Part shown: piece after piece, positions 22,983-31,197 of the stretch
Layout: each line of letters starts with the position of its first letter
Numbering within the stretch: the stretch's first letter is position 1
Origin: Oscillospiraceae bacterium
Lineage (GTDB): Bacteria; Bacillota; Clostridia; Oscillospirales; CAG-382
Assembly: GCA_015064625.1 (NCBI GenBank)
Contig: SVRW01000022.1
Location: forward strand, 1-32,713
Direction: 5' to 3'
Length of the DNA stretch: 32,713 bases
Program-made: the position numbers and the translations under genes
Notes under the pieces: model-generated
What the model was told of the DNA's origin: nothing
Seen by the model: the letters and a program-made list of their open reading frames with translations, nothing else
Database searches by the model: none

Positions 22983-24020
22983 ATGAAAGAGAAATTGGAA
23001 GCATTACTTAAAGACGGTACTGCAAGTATACAGAATGCACAGACCGAAGCAGAGCTTCAAACGGTTAAAGGTGCTCTTCTCGGTAAACAGGGAAGCATAA
23101 CGGAGCTTCTTAAAGAAATTCCAAAGCTTGACGTTGCTCTCCGTCCCGAAATGGGAAAAGCGGTAAATAACGTAAAAACGGCTCTCAGCGAGCTTATCGA
23201 AACACGCAGAGAGGAATTGAAGCTGAAGGCTTCGGAAATTTCTCCCGATTTTGACTGCACCGTTCCCGGAATTGAGCCACAGATTGGCGGACTTCATCCC
23301 ATAACACAGATGTGCTATGACCTTAACGATGCTTTTCGTTCCATGGGCTTTGAGATTTTCAGCGGTCCTGAAATAACAAGCGAATATTTTGCATTTGATA
23401 ACCTTAATTTCCCTCCCAACCATCCTGCCCGTGAAAGCATGGATACTTATTGGCTCTTTGAACATGACAGCGGAGAAGCAAACGAAAAGCTTTGTCTCCG
23501 TCCTCACTTGACGGGTGATAGCGTTCGCTATATGCAGACCCATAAACCTCCTTACAGATTTGTATACCCTGGCAGAGTTTACAGAAACGAAACAACGGAT
23601 GCACGTCACGAAAGAGCATTCTTCCAATATGAAGCTCTTATCGTTGATAAGGATTTCACATATACCGCAGGTAAGGTTATGATAAAGAGTATCCTTTCCA
23701 AAGTTTTCGGACAGGACGTTCCCGTAAGAATGAGAGCAGGCTTCTTCCCATTCGTTGAACCCGGATTTGAAATTGATATGGGCTGTCTTGTTTGTGGCGG
23801 AAAGGGCTGCAGCGTTTGTAAACACGTTGGCTGGATTGAAATTATGCCAGGCGGAACGCCTCATCCAAACGTTCTTCGTGCGGCAGGTCTTGACCCCGAT
23901 GAATATACAGGATTCTACGTTAACATCGGTCTCGACAGATTGGTTATGATGCGTTACGGTGTGGATGACGTTCGTTTGTTCCACGGCACAGACCTCCGAT
24001 TCCTGAAGCAGTTCCGTTAA
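22983..24020 (+). CDS. pheS: Phenylalanyl-tRNA synthetase alpha subunit
   Basis: This 345-aa protein is the catalytic subunit of the alpha2-beta2 enzyme that charges tRNA-Phe. An N-terminal coiled coil (1-85) for tRNA binding is followed by the class II core, with motif 2 GRVYRNETTDARHERAFFQYE and motif 3 GLDRLVMMRYGVDDVR near the C-terminus. The Cys-rich CLVCGGKGCSVC stretch (about residues 267-278) is known in bacterial PheS. GAGG precedes ATG 22983. It is followed after 14 nt by pheT. Confidence 0.98.
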   Translation: MKEKLEALLKDGTASIQNAQTEAELQTVKGALLGKQGSITELLKEIPKLDVALRPEMGKAVNNVKTALSELIETRREELKLKASEISPDFDCTVPGIEPQIGGLHPITQMCYDLNDAFRSMGFEIFSGPEITSEYFAFDNLNFPPNHPARESMDTYWLFEHDSGEANEKLCLRPHLTGDSVRYMQTHKPPYRFVYPGRVYRNETTDARHERAFFQYEALIVDKDFTYTAGKVMIKSILSKVFGQDVPVRMRAGFFPFVEPGFEIDMGCLVCGGKGCSVCKHVGWIEIMPGGTPHPNVLRAAGLDPDEYTGFYVNIGLDRLVMMRYGVDDVRLFHGTDLRFLKQFR

Positions 24021-24034
24021 GGAGGAAATGAAAG

Positions 24035-26470
24035 ATGAAAGTATCACTTAATTGGATAAAAGATTACGTAAAACTTCCCGATGATATGGATCTCAAAAGG
24101 CTTGCTTACGACCTCACTATGTCAACAGTAGAGGTTGAAGGTGCGGAAAGCCTTGCAGAGAGCTTCGATAAAATCATCGTCGGTGAAATAAAAGAGGTTC
24201 TTCCTCATCCCAATGCGGACAAACTTCGCGTTTGCAAGGTTGACGTAGGGGATGGCGATATCAAAGATATCGTTTGCGGCGGCTCTAACCTTGAAGTTGG
24301 AATGAAGGTAGTTGTTGCTTGCCCAGGTGCTATGGTTCGTTGGCACGGTGAGGGTGAGCCTGTTGAAATCAAAAACACAAAACTTCGTGGCGTTGCCAGC
24401 TTCGGAATGATCTGTGCCGCCGTTGAAGTTGGTCTTGATGCGCTTTTCCCTGCAAAGGACGACCACGAAATAATGGACGTAACCGCTTTTGACGTTCCCG
24501 CAGGAACTCCCATCGCGAAGGCTCTTGACCTTGACGATATTATCCTTGAAATTGATAATAAATCAATGACAAACCGTCCTGACCTTTGGGGACATTACGG
24601 TATCGCAAGAGAAATTGCCGCTCTTTACGATCTTCCTCTCGTTCAGTTTGAAAAATACGTTCCCGACGTGAGCGAATCCTACGACGTAAGAATCAAGGAC
24701 ACGGAACGTTGCCCAAGATATATCGGTGCCCGTGTTGAAGGACTTTCCGTTAAGCCTTCTCCCTTTGAGATGCAGAGCCGTATCTGGAGAGTTGGTATGA
24801 GACCTATCAACGCACTTGTTGACGTTACCAACTACGTTATGCTTGCAACGGGACAACCTACCCACGTTTTCGATTCCAACCATATAATTGACCATATTGA
24901 AGTAAGACGTGCCCAAAAAGGCGAAAAACTTCAGCTTCTCAACGATAAGGATCTGGCTCTTTGCGCTGATGACCTGGTTATCGCAGATAAAGAGGGTGCG
25001 GTTGCACTTGCAGGCGTTATGGGCGGAGCAAAGGATTCTGTGCTTCCCGAAACAGAAAGCGTTATCCTTGAAGTTGCAAACTTTGAATCCCGCGGCGTTC
25101 GCAGAACGGCACTTCGCTACGATAACAGAACGGAAGCATCCTCCCGTTATGAAAAAGCGGTTGATCCCGAACGTTGCGATCAGGCTCTTTCCCTTGCCAT
25201 GAAACTTTTCGCGGAACTTTACCCCGAAATGAAAGTTACTGCGTTCAAGGACGAATATCCGAATAAGCTCCAAAGAAAAGAAATCGACGTTGATTTCGAT
25301 TGGCTCGACAGACGTCTCGGAAAACGTATTCCACAAGAAATAGTTGCCCGTAAGCTTGGAACTATGGGCTTTGACGTAACATTTACTGAAAAGGGTATGC
25401 ATATCGTTGTTCCCACGTGGCGTTCAACGGGAGACGTTTCCATAAAAGCTGATATTATGGAAGAAGTTGCCCGTATGTACGGATATGAAAACTTCGAAGC
25501 AACCACAATTACCACATCCTTTGACGGTGCTGTAAATCAGCTTGAAGTTGACCTTGTGCGTAAGATAAAAGAATATCTTGCGTTCCGTTGCAATATGCAG
25601 GAAATCTTCACTTATCCTTGGATGACAGACGAGTTTGTAAATGCCTTGTTCCCCGATACAAACGGAATCTTGGCTCTTGCAACTCCTCCTGCACCAAACG
25701 AAAGATTTGTTAAATCCTCGCTCCTCCCAAATATCTGCAAAGCAATAGTTAAAAACGAACGTAACTTTGGTGAATTTGATATTTTCGAAGAAGCACAGGT
25801 TTTCTTCGACGGTGAATATACGTCTGAATACAAGGGCGAACAGCTTCCTAAACAGAAAAAACATTTAGGATGTGCTTTTGTTGGAAGTTCTGAAAAGGTT
25901 GCAGATCTTTTCCGTAAGGCAAAGGGCGTTATCGGTATGATGCCAAGATATACTCATATGGAAGGCTTCACCTTTGAAAAAACGGAAAAACCCTATTGGG
26001 CAGATGAAACTGTTTGGCTCAATATCTGTCTTAACGGTAAGAAAATTGGTGAGCTTGCTCTCCTTTCAAAGAAAGCCGCTCTTGCTTGCGGAATAAAGGT
26101 TCTTTCCGCAGTTCTCGTTGAACTTGATATGGACGAACTCGTTCCTTTCAAATCAAGAACTAACAGATACGTTGCAATGCCCGACTTCCCAACGAACGAT
26201 TATGACCTTTCATTCCTCGTCGATTCCATGGTTAAATGGGATGATATCTATGAATGTGTAATGGGTAAAAAGAACGAGTTGCTTAAAGACGTTTCTTTCG
26301 TTGAGGAATATAAAGGAAAACAGATTCCTGCAGGCAAAAAGTCCGTTACTATCAGACTTGTTATTGCTTCCAATGAAAAAACTCTCACAAGCGACGAAAT
26401 TGAAAACGTTGCAAAGAGTGTTGTTAAGAAGTTGACTAAGGGTGTGGGCGCAGACATCCGCACAGCTTAA
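24035..26470 (+). CDS. pheT: Phenylalanyl-tRNA synthetase beta subunit
   Basis: This 811-aa subunit is needed for tRNA-Phe recognition and for editing of misactivated tyrosine. Domains in order are: an N-terminal segment beginning MKVSLNWIKDYVKLP; a tRNA-binding OB fold (about 40-150, with HPNADKLRVCKVD); the B3/4 editing domain (about 210-385); the B5 domain (about 400-470); a class II-like core (about 475-700); and the C-terminal FDX-ACB anticodon-binding domain (about 715-811, starting at FPTNDYDLSFLV). AAGGAGG precedes ATG 24035. Length is normal. Confidence 0.98.
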   Translation: MKVSLNWIKDYVKLPDDMDLKRLAYDLTMSTVEVEGAESLAESFDKIIVGEIKEVLPHPNADKLRVCKVDVGDGDIKDIVCGGSNLEVGMKVVVACPGAMVRWHGEGEPVEIKNTKLRGVASFGMICAAVEVGLDALFPAKDDHEIMDVTAFDVPAGTPIAKALDLDDIILEIDNKSMTNRPDLWGHYGIAREIAALYDLPLVQFEKYVPDVSESYDVRIKDTERCPRYIGARVEGLSVKPSPFEMQSRIWRVGMRPINALVDVTNYVMLATGQPTHVFDSNHIIDHIEVRRAQKGEKLQLLNDKDLALCADDLVIADKEGAVALAGVMGGAKDSVLPETESVILEVANFESRGVRRTALRYDNRTEASSRYEKAVDPERCDQALSLAMKLFAELYPEMKVTAFKDEYPNKLQRKEIDVDFDWLDRRLGKRIPQEIVARKLGTMGFDVTFTEKGMHIVVPTWRSTGDVSIKADIMEEVARMYGYENFEATTITTSFDGAVNQLEVDLVRKIKEYLAFRCNMQEIFTYPWMTDEFVNALFPDTNGILALATPPAPNERFVKSSLLPNICKAIVKNERNFGEFDIFEEAQVFFDGEYTSEYKGEQLPKQKKHLGCAFVGSSEKVADLFRKAKGVIGMMPRYTHMEGFTFEKTEKPYWADETVWLNICLNGKKIGELALLSKKAALACGIKVLSAVLVELDMDELVPFKSRTNRYVAMPDFPTNDYDLSFLVDSMVKWDDIYECVMGKKNELLKDVSFVEEYKGKQIPAGKKSVTIRLVIASNEKTLTSDEIENVAKSVVKKLTKGVGADIRTA

Positions 26471-26579
26471 GAATCACCCTCTTCTTTTCTCTTTCCGTGA
26501 AAGAAAAAAGAAGCAAAAGAGAAAGCGAATGTTTAATTGCAAGTCAAAACAAATATCTTAATCCGCATGTTGTGTAAAG

Positions 26580-26617
26580 AATCCCCCATGGTGAGTGTTG
26601 CTCACTGTGGGGGATTT
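26580..26617 (+). terminator. Terminator of the pheST operon
   Basis: AATCCCCCA (26580-26588) pairs with TGGGGGATT (26608-26616), and an inner GAG/CTC stem tightens the loop. Only a short T run follows (ATTT), but the stem is very GC-rich. An earlier CTTTC/GAAAG hairpin after pheT (about 26490-26507) has no T-tract. Confidence 0.8.
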
Positions 26618-26730
26618 ACTTATAAAAAACGCAAATGTGCAATCCTTTCATTTCGCAAAATTGACATTTTTACAAATTTTCGAAATAAAAAATGCTTTTC
26701 TCAAATTTTTGGGAAAAGTTTTTTTACCTA

Positions 26731-26759
26731 TTGACAAATCTGTTATAACTGTATATAAT
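26731..26759 (+). promoter_or_regulatory. Sigma-A promoter of the GntR-ABC operon
   Basis: TTGACA (26731-26736) and TATAAT (26754-26759) are 17 bases apart. An imperfect inverted repeat, ACTGTATAT (26749-26757) against ATATACACAGT (26762-26772), overlaps the -10 box. It is the likely operator for the GntR-type regulator, which would repress its own operon. Confidence 0.8.
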
Positions 26760-26791
26760 AAATATACACAGTTCGAGAGAGGAGGCAGAGC

Positions 26792-27172
26792 ATGAATATT
26801 TTTATAGACAACAAAAGCATAGCTCCTATATATGAACAGATATACTCACAAATAAAACAGAATATACTTTGCGGTATTTTGAAGGAAAATGAAATGCTAC
26901 CGTCTATCAGAGGGCTAGCAAAGGATTTGAGAATAAGCTTTATAACTACCAAAAGGGCATACGAAGAATTGGAAAAAGACGGGTTTATTTATACAGTGCA
27001 AGGGAAAGGCTGTTTTGTATGTACCCAAAACGGAGAGCTTATAAGAGAAGAGAACCTTAAAAAAATAGAGAAGCATATAGAAGAAATAGTTAAGCTTTCG
27101 ACTATATGCGGACTCAGTAAAGAAGAAATTATTTCTATGATAGAATTTGAAATGGAGGAGAAATATGAATAA
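26792..27172 (+). CDS. GntR family regulator, YtrA subfamily
   Basis: This 126-aa DNA-binding repressor has an N-terminal winged helix (about residues 10-75): PIYEQIYSQIKQNILCGIL, LPSIRGLAKDLRISFITTKRAYEELEKDGFIYTVQGKGCFV. A short C-terminal dimerisation helix pair follows. The small size and the following ABC genes are typical of YtrA-type regulators, which respond to cell-envelope stress through their transporter operon. GAGAGGAGG precedes ATG 26792. The last 8 bases overlap the ATPase gene. Confidence 0.92.
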   Translation: MNIFIDNKSIAPIYEQIYSQIKQNILCGILKENEMLPSIRGLAKDLRISFITTKRAYEELEKDGFIYTVQGKGCFVCTQNGELIREENLKKIEKHIEEIVKLSTICGLSKEEIISMIEFEMEEKYE

Positions 27173-28010
27173 TTCGCTTGAAATAAGGCATTTGTATAAA
27201 AGATATTATGGTTTTACTCTTGATAATGTATGTCTCAATATTCCTTCTGGTTGTGTTATGGGACTTATAGGAGAGAACGGAGCAGGGAAAACCACGTTGT
27301 TTAAGCTTATTCTTGATATGATAAACCGTGACGGCGGTTATATAAACGTTTTGGGGAAAGATAATAGAAAAGATTTTCATCTGACAAAACAAGACTTAGG
27401 CATAGTTTTGGATGAACCTGTATTTCAGGGGTATTTAACTGCAGAAAGCATCAGCAGAATAATGGGCGGAATTTTCATTTCGTGGGATGGACAAAAATTC
27501 AAAACGTATCTTGAAAGGCTAAACGTACCAGCGAACAAAAAATTTGATAAGCTTTCAAGCGGAATGAAAATGAAGCTTTCTATCGCCATAGCAATGTCTC
27601 ACGGAAGTAAGTTGTTGCTTTTTGATGAAGCTATGCGGGGACTTGACCCTGTTTCCAGATATGAAGTTATGGATATGATATATGAATACACTCGTGAGGA
27701 AGACTGTTCCGCATTGCTTTCGTCACATATAGTGTCGGATTTGGAAAAAATATGTGATTACGTTGCTTTTTTACATAAAGGCAGAATTATTATGTGCGAC
27801 GAAAAAGACAACCTTTTAGAACGTTATGGGCGTATTTTTTGCGACGGAGAAAAAATAAAAAGTATATCCCCACAGTTTATAAAATTTAAAAGAGAAACTC
27901 CATACGGTGTTGAAGCAATATTGGATAGGGAAGGAATTCCGAATGATTTGAATTTCACTCCCGTAGGCTTGGAGGATGTATTCGTATTTACCGTGAAAGG
28001 AGGAGAATGA
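27165..28010 (+). CDS. ABC transporter ATP-binding protein
   Basis: This 281-aa ATPase subunit has Walker A GENGAGKTT (residues 36-44), signature LSSGMKMKL and Walker B LLLFDEAMRGLDP (the usual Pro after Glu is Ala). I chose ATG 27165 because TGGAGGAG lies 7 nt upstream; the earlier in-frame ATG at 27147 has none. It pairs with the next gene. Substrate is unknown. In related YtrA-type operons the transporter is linked to peptide antibiotics or envelope stress. Confidence 0.93.
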   Translation: MNNSLEIRHLYKRYYGFTLDNVCLNIPSGCVMGLIGENGAGKTTLFKLILDMINRDGGYINVLGKDNRKDFHLTKQDLGIVLDEPVFQGYLTAESISRIMGGIFISWDGQKFKTYLERLNVPANKKFDKLSSGMKMKLSIAIAMSHGSKLLLFDEAMRGLDPVSRYEVMDMIYEYTREEDCSALLSSHIVSDLEKICDYVAFLHKGRIIMCDEKDNLLERYGRIFCDGEKIKSISPQFIKFKRETPYGVEAILDREGIPNDLNFTPVGLEDVFVFTVKGGE

Positions 28011-28011
28011 G

Positions 28012-28623
28012 TTGAAAGGATTGTTATATAAACTTCATTTAGAAAATATAAAATTCAGATACGTGTTTATAATGATTATAGGTAGTGTTCTTTATTATCT
28101 TAATTGTTTTGAAGAAATAGAAGACGTATCTTTTTTAAGCGTCGGCGGGATGATAGCAATATTTCTTTGGAACATTTCGGGGTATTCAAACGGTTTACAA
28201 AAAGAGGATTCGTTCATATGTACGTTGCCCGTGAAGAAAAGCCAAGTTGTTTCTTCAAAATATATTTATCATTCAATATGCAAATGCTTTCCAATGGTTT
28301 TGTTTTTAGTTTTAGAAGTTGCGTTTAGCGGAATTGAGGTTTTTCCAGAGGCTTTAGTGTTTGTAGCTTTTTGCTTAATAGGTTCATCGTTTTCCATGCT
28401 CTTGTTACCTTTTTTATTTAGAGGGCTAAAGCTTCTTTTTACATTGCTTGTAATAGTGGTTGTAACTTTTAGCGGAATTGCATCAGTTGTTATATGCTCA
28501 AACGTTATAAAGAGTGGTGCTAACCTTATTCTCACTTCAATAGTAATAATATTGGCAAGCGTTGCGATATATGTGGCAAGCTGGTTTTTATCCGTCCTTG
28601 CTTACGAAAATCGTGAATTTTAA
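28012..28623 (+). CDS. ABC-2-type membrane permease subunit
   Basis: This 203-aa protein has about six membrane segments and a short N-terminal cytosolic part (MKGLLYKLHLENIKFRYVF), like small ABC-2 permeases of YtrC/bacteriocin-type exporters. The start is TTG 28012, one base after the ATPase stop and 8 nt after AAAGGAGG. It is the last gene of the operon. Confidence 0.85.
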   Translation: MKGLLYKLHLENIKFRYVFIMIIGSVLYYLNCFEEIEDVSFLSVGGMIAIFLWNISGYSNGLQKEDSFICTLPVKKSQVVSSKYIYHSICKCFPMVLFLVLEVAFSGIEVFPEALVFVAFCLIGSSFSMLLLPFLFRGLKLLFTLLVIVVVTFSGIASVVICSNVIKSGANLILTSIVIILASVAIYVASWFLSVLAYENREF

Positions 28624-28630
28624 TTAAAAA

Positions 28631-28665
28631 CAGCTCGGGATTGGTAGACTCCCGAGCTGATTTAT
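28631..28665. terminator. Bidirectional terminator between the ABC and pilus operons
   Basis: CAGCTCGGGA (28631-28640) pairs with TCCCGAGCTG (28650-28659) around a 9-base loop. On the + strand ATTTATTT follows. On the - strand TTTTTAATTAAAA follows, a better U-tract, so it probably ends the pilus operon most efficiently. Confidence 0.88.
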
Positions 28666-28672
28666 TTGTAAC

Positions 28673-29263
28673 CTATTTTCCCATTTTGCAGGAAACTACT
28701 GTGTATTTTGAACCAAAAGTATCCTTTGCAAAAAGAACTAAATCTGCATCCTTTGAGGAAAGACCTTCGGATGTTACGGAATCCACAACTTCTATTTTCG
28801 AAACCTTATAGGAGTAACACATTCCCGTTACGTCTGTAAAATACACGGAATCCGTTTCCGTAATATTTTTCATAAAATCGAACTGTCCTTTGTTCCCGCT
28901 ACCACCTATAATAATTGACCCGTCGTATATACTCCCTGTGAATTTGTGCGGATATTTTGAGATGCTCTTTTTGTCCCATTCCATCGCAACGGGAAGATAC
29001 GTTTCATATAGGGGAATTTCTATAATACCTATAAAGTTTTCCCCGTTCAATTCCAATGCGGACATAGAAACGTTTACTCTGTCGTCGAAGCTACCGTTTT
29101 GAACCTCAGGCATAAGATTTTTCAGATCAGAATAAATTTCTTTGGATTTTTTCGCGTTCATACTTTGGGTTATTGGAAGATACAAAGCTAAAAATGCGGA
29201 AATCAATATAAGTACGCTTCCAAGAACCATCAAAGCGTTTTTTAATATTTTTTTCTTTTTCAT
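28673..29263 (-). CDS. Sortase-fold protein lacking catalytic residues
   Basis: This 196-aa protein has an N-terminal membrane anchor (about residues 9-31) and then a sortase-like domain: FIGIIEIP (78-85), PVAMEW, and KFTGSIYDGSIIIGG (107-121). The expected catalytic His after SIIIG is Gly121. The expected TC motif, after DLVL, is Phe178-Ala179, and the usual Arg near the end is Lys186 (GSKYTVVSC). All three residues of the active site (His, Cys, Arg) thus seem replaced, although the fold pattern remains. A Cys192 lies near the C-terminus. It follows the minor pilin gene by 9 bases and ends the pilus operon. It could be a chaperone or regulator for pilus assembly, or a sortase with a different mechanism. 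Confidence 0.7.
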   Translation of the reverse strand: MKKKKILKNALMVLGSVLILISAFLALYLPITQSMNAKKSKEIYSDLKNLMPEVQNGSFDDRVNVSMSALELNGENFIGIIEIPLYETYLPVAMEWDKKSISKYPHKFTGSIYDGSIIIGGSGNKGQFDFMKNITETDSVYFTDVTGMCYSYKVSKIEVVDSVTSEGLSSKDADLVLFAKDTFGSKYTVVSCKMGK

Positions 29264-29272
29264 ACGTTGAAA

Positions 29273-30181
29273 TTATTCGCTTCTTTTAAGCTTCATTGAA
29301 AGAATAACAAGCACAGCTCCCGAGAGGCACATCAGAATAATGGAACGGTAAATAACACCGTCATCTCCAGGGGCTCCGGGTTCGGGTTCTTTGCCGTCGT
29401 ATACGTTTGTAAGAATTATTGTGTCCCCGTTTTTCGTTACGGTGACGGTATATTCAGCAGGTATCTGACGTTCAACCGCTGTCCAGATGATTCCAACTTC
29501 TGATTCCCACGTATAAGACCAATTATTTTCGCTGTTGAGGGTTTGCGTGAAAGCAAACTCTCCGCTTTTGTATACGTCAACGTAAACGTTTTCGGGGCGT
29601 TTATCTATATATCCCGTGTCTTTCCATTGCTTCAATATTTTGTGAGTCTTTTTTTCGGGGGTGGGAATTATTATTTCGGGTTTCGGATACGCTTTAACGT
29701 TGTATTCATGATTTCCATCTTCCGAAGGGTAGGGAACAAGGGTGATGAAGCTTTCAAAGCTTATTATCATGTCGCTTGATTCCTTTGATACTCCCAGTGT
29801 GAGATACATTCCCGTTTGTATGGATTCAAATGAAGCCTTACCCGAAACGTCTGTTTGCGTCGTGTAGGAAGGGGAGAGGGCATCAGCTATAGCAAAGGAA
29901 GAAAGGGTTAAGCAAATATTTTTCCATTCTGTCTGTGACGATATTCCGTAAATATTTACAGGATATTTGTCAAAGGGAGCGGTAAGCTTATATGTGCCAT
30001 CTTCAAATACCTCGGCTATGCGAAAGGTTTTTATTTCCAATCCCTGAAATCCCAAATTATCCTTTTGATAAAAAACAGTGAGTGATGCAGGATGTGTTAC
30101 GTCTATGGGAGTTATGGCAAAAGCATTTAAACTTGGAATTAACAAGCAGATTATCAAACAAAAAAATAGAAATTTTTTCAA
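29273..30181 (-). CDS. Minor pilin with Cna-B domain, no clear LPXTG
   Basis: This 302-aa surface protein has a signal peptide (MKKFLFFCLIICLLIPSLNAFA), an N-terminal beta domain (about 25-165), then a Cna-B domain (about 180-262) with KQWKDTGYIDKRPENVYVDVYK, NNWSYTW and ITLTNVY-like LTNVYDG. The C-terminus is a membrane helix with a basic tail (KLKRSE), but the sequence before it reads EPEPGAPGDDG, with no LPXTG-type sorting motif. The start is TTG 30181 overlapping the sortase stop (TTGA), which couples translation of the two. It is probably a minor or basal pilin, held either by an unusual motif or only by its membrane helix. Confidence 0.8.
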   Translation of the reverse strand: MKKFLFFCLIICLLIPSLNAFAITPIDVTHPASLTVFYQKDNLGFQGLEIKTFRIAEVFEDGTYKLTAPFDKYPVNIYGISSQTEWKNICLTLSSFAIADALSPSYTTQTDVSGKASFESIQTGMYLTLGVSKESSDMIISFESFITLVPYPSEDGNHEYNVKAYPKPEIIIPTPEKKTHKILKQWKDTGYIDKRPENVYVDVYKSGEFAFTQTLNSENNWSYTWESEVGIIWTAVERQIPAEYTVTVTKNGDTIILTNVYDGKEPEPGAPGDDGVIYRSIILMCLSGAVLVILSMKLKRSE

Positions 30182-31017
30182 TCCAGATCATCTCCTGACT
30201 TTTCTTTTTTAACGGGCTTGAAAAGCACTATCATCATAAGAGTAAATAAAATAGGAAGTGCAACTATGGGAGTTACTATAAGCGAATCTATTTGATACGC
30301 ATCGGATTTTATGTAAATCGTTTTTTGTTCAATGGTTTCAATTCTTTTCCCACGGACGATAAGTCTGTGGGTGTTGATTCCGTAGGGGGTGCAGGTGAGC
30401 AACGTGCAATAGTCCTCGTTTTCTTCTATGGCAAGGTCGGAAACGTTTGTAGGGTCTATGGTTTTAATGCTGTCAACCTGATAAGTGAAAATTCTATCAA
30501 GGACGGTTATTTTAAACGTATCGCCCAATTCCATCTTATCAAGATTGGTAAAAAGTGTTGCAGAGGGAAGTCCGCGGTGTGCCGATACAACACTGTGGGT
30601 TGTATTCCCGCCAACGGGAAGACTCGTACCTTGAATGTGACCTACCGCAACACTCAAAACGTCATCATCCGTACCATGATAAAGGGGAAGCTCCACGTTA
30701 ATCTTTTCGATTGTTACGTACCCCATCATTCCCGTTCCCGTTAAATTAAGGGTGTCAAAATATCCATCTATTTTTCCAAATTCAATTAGAGGATGCTTTA
30801 ATTCTGCAAGTTTTCGGTTGTATTCATCTGCCTCAGCAAAAAGCTTGGTGTAGTCTGCTTCTGGAATGCTTTCAAGCATTTTTTCGTAGTCAACAATTGC
30901 TTTCGACTGGGTTTTAGAGTTCCAATAATTGCTTATTGCAGGGTATAACATTACGGAAAGACCAATGAAAAATATTGAAAGTAAAATAAAGGTTGACCAT
31001 TTATGCTTCTTTTTCAT
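30178..31017 (-). CDS. Class C (pilus-polymerising) sortase
   Basis: This 279-aa transpeptidase links pilin subunits through their LPXTG-type motifs. It has an N-terminal membrane helix (about 9-26), a catalytic domain with His147 (SAHRG), Cys209 (TLLTCTPYG) and Arg218 (THRLIVRG), and a second membrane helix near the C-terminus (about 244-266). This is the typical class C layout. No clear DPF/DPW lid motif is seen around residues 75-95. The end overlaps the minor pilin start by four bases. Confidence 0.95.
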   Translation of the reverse strand: MKKKHKWSTFILLSIFFIGLSVMLYPAISNYWNSKTQSKAIVDYEKMLESIPEADYTKLFAEADEYNRKLAELKHPLIEFGKIDGYFDTLNLTGTGMMGYVTIEKINVELPLYHGTDDDVLSVAVGHIQGTSLPVGGNTTHSVVSAHRGLPSATLFTNLDKMELGDTFKITVLDRIFTYQVDSIKTIDPTNVSDLAIEENEDYCTLLTCTPYGINTHRLIVRGKRIETIEQKTIYIKSDAYQIDSLIVTPIVALPILFTLMMIVLFKPVKKEKSGDDLD

Positions 31018-31050
31018 TTCATTTGCCTTTCCGAAAGTTTATACTGTTAC

Positions 31051-31080
31051 AATGCGGAATGCGGAATGTGGAATAAATGA
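31051..31080 (-). repeat. Dispersed repeat, copy 5 (left arm of composite inverted repeat)
   Basis: AATGCGGAATGCGGAATGTGG then AATAAATGA: this is the reverse-orientation form of the family, followed by a stem-loop CTTTC/GAAAG (31083-31102). It pairs as an inverted repeat with copy 6 at 31148-31186. Confidence 0.75.
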
Positions 31081-31147
31081 AATCTTTCTCTCTTTGGTCG
31101 AAAGAAATTTAATTAAAACTGCTTTTCGACTGAGAGGAGAAAAGCTT

Positions 31148-31186
31148 CATTTATTCCGAATTCATAATTCCGAATTCCGCATTGAA
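31148..31186 (+). repeat. Dispersed repeat, copy 6 (right arm of composite inverted repeat)
   Basis: TCATTTATTCCGAATTC then ATAATTCCGAATTCCGCATTG is the forward form of the family. It is preceded by a stem-loop GCTTTTC/GAAAAGC (31121-31145). Together with copy 5 it forms a long imperfect inverted repeat filling most of the 180-bp gap between the backbone pilin and the sortase. Confidence 0.75.
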
Positions 31187-31197
31187 TTTTATATCAC

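Noticed and set aside
23004..24047. Long open frame (347 codons) on the - strand opposite pheS
   Set aside because: It mirrors pheS almost exactly, has no ribosome site, and pheS is a certain gene. The open antisense frame is a by-product of codon usage. The same applies to - strand frames at 8659-9453 and 24563-25402.
26485..26524. Second terminator directly after pheT
   Set aside because: Pairing is only short CTTTC/GAAAG in a low-complexity purine/pyrimidine stretch, without a T-tract. The GC-rich hairpin at 26580 is a far better candidate.
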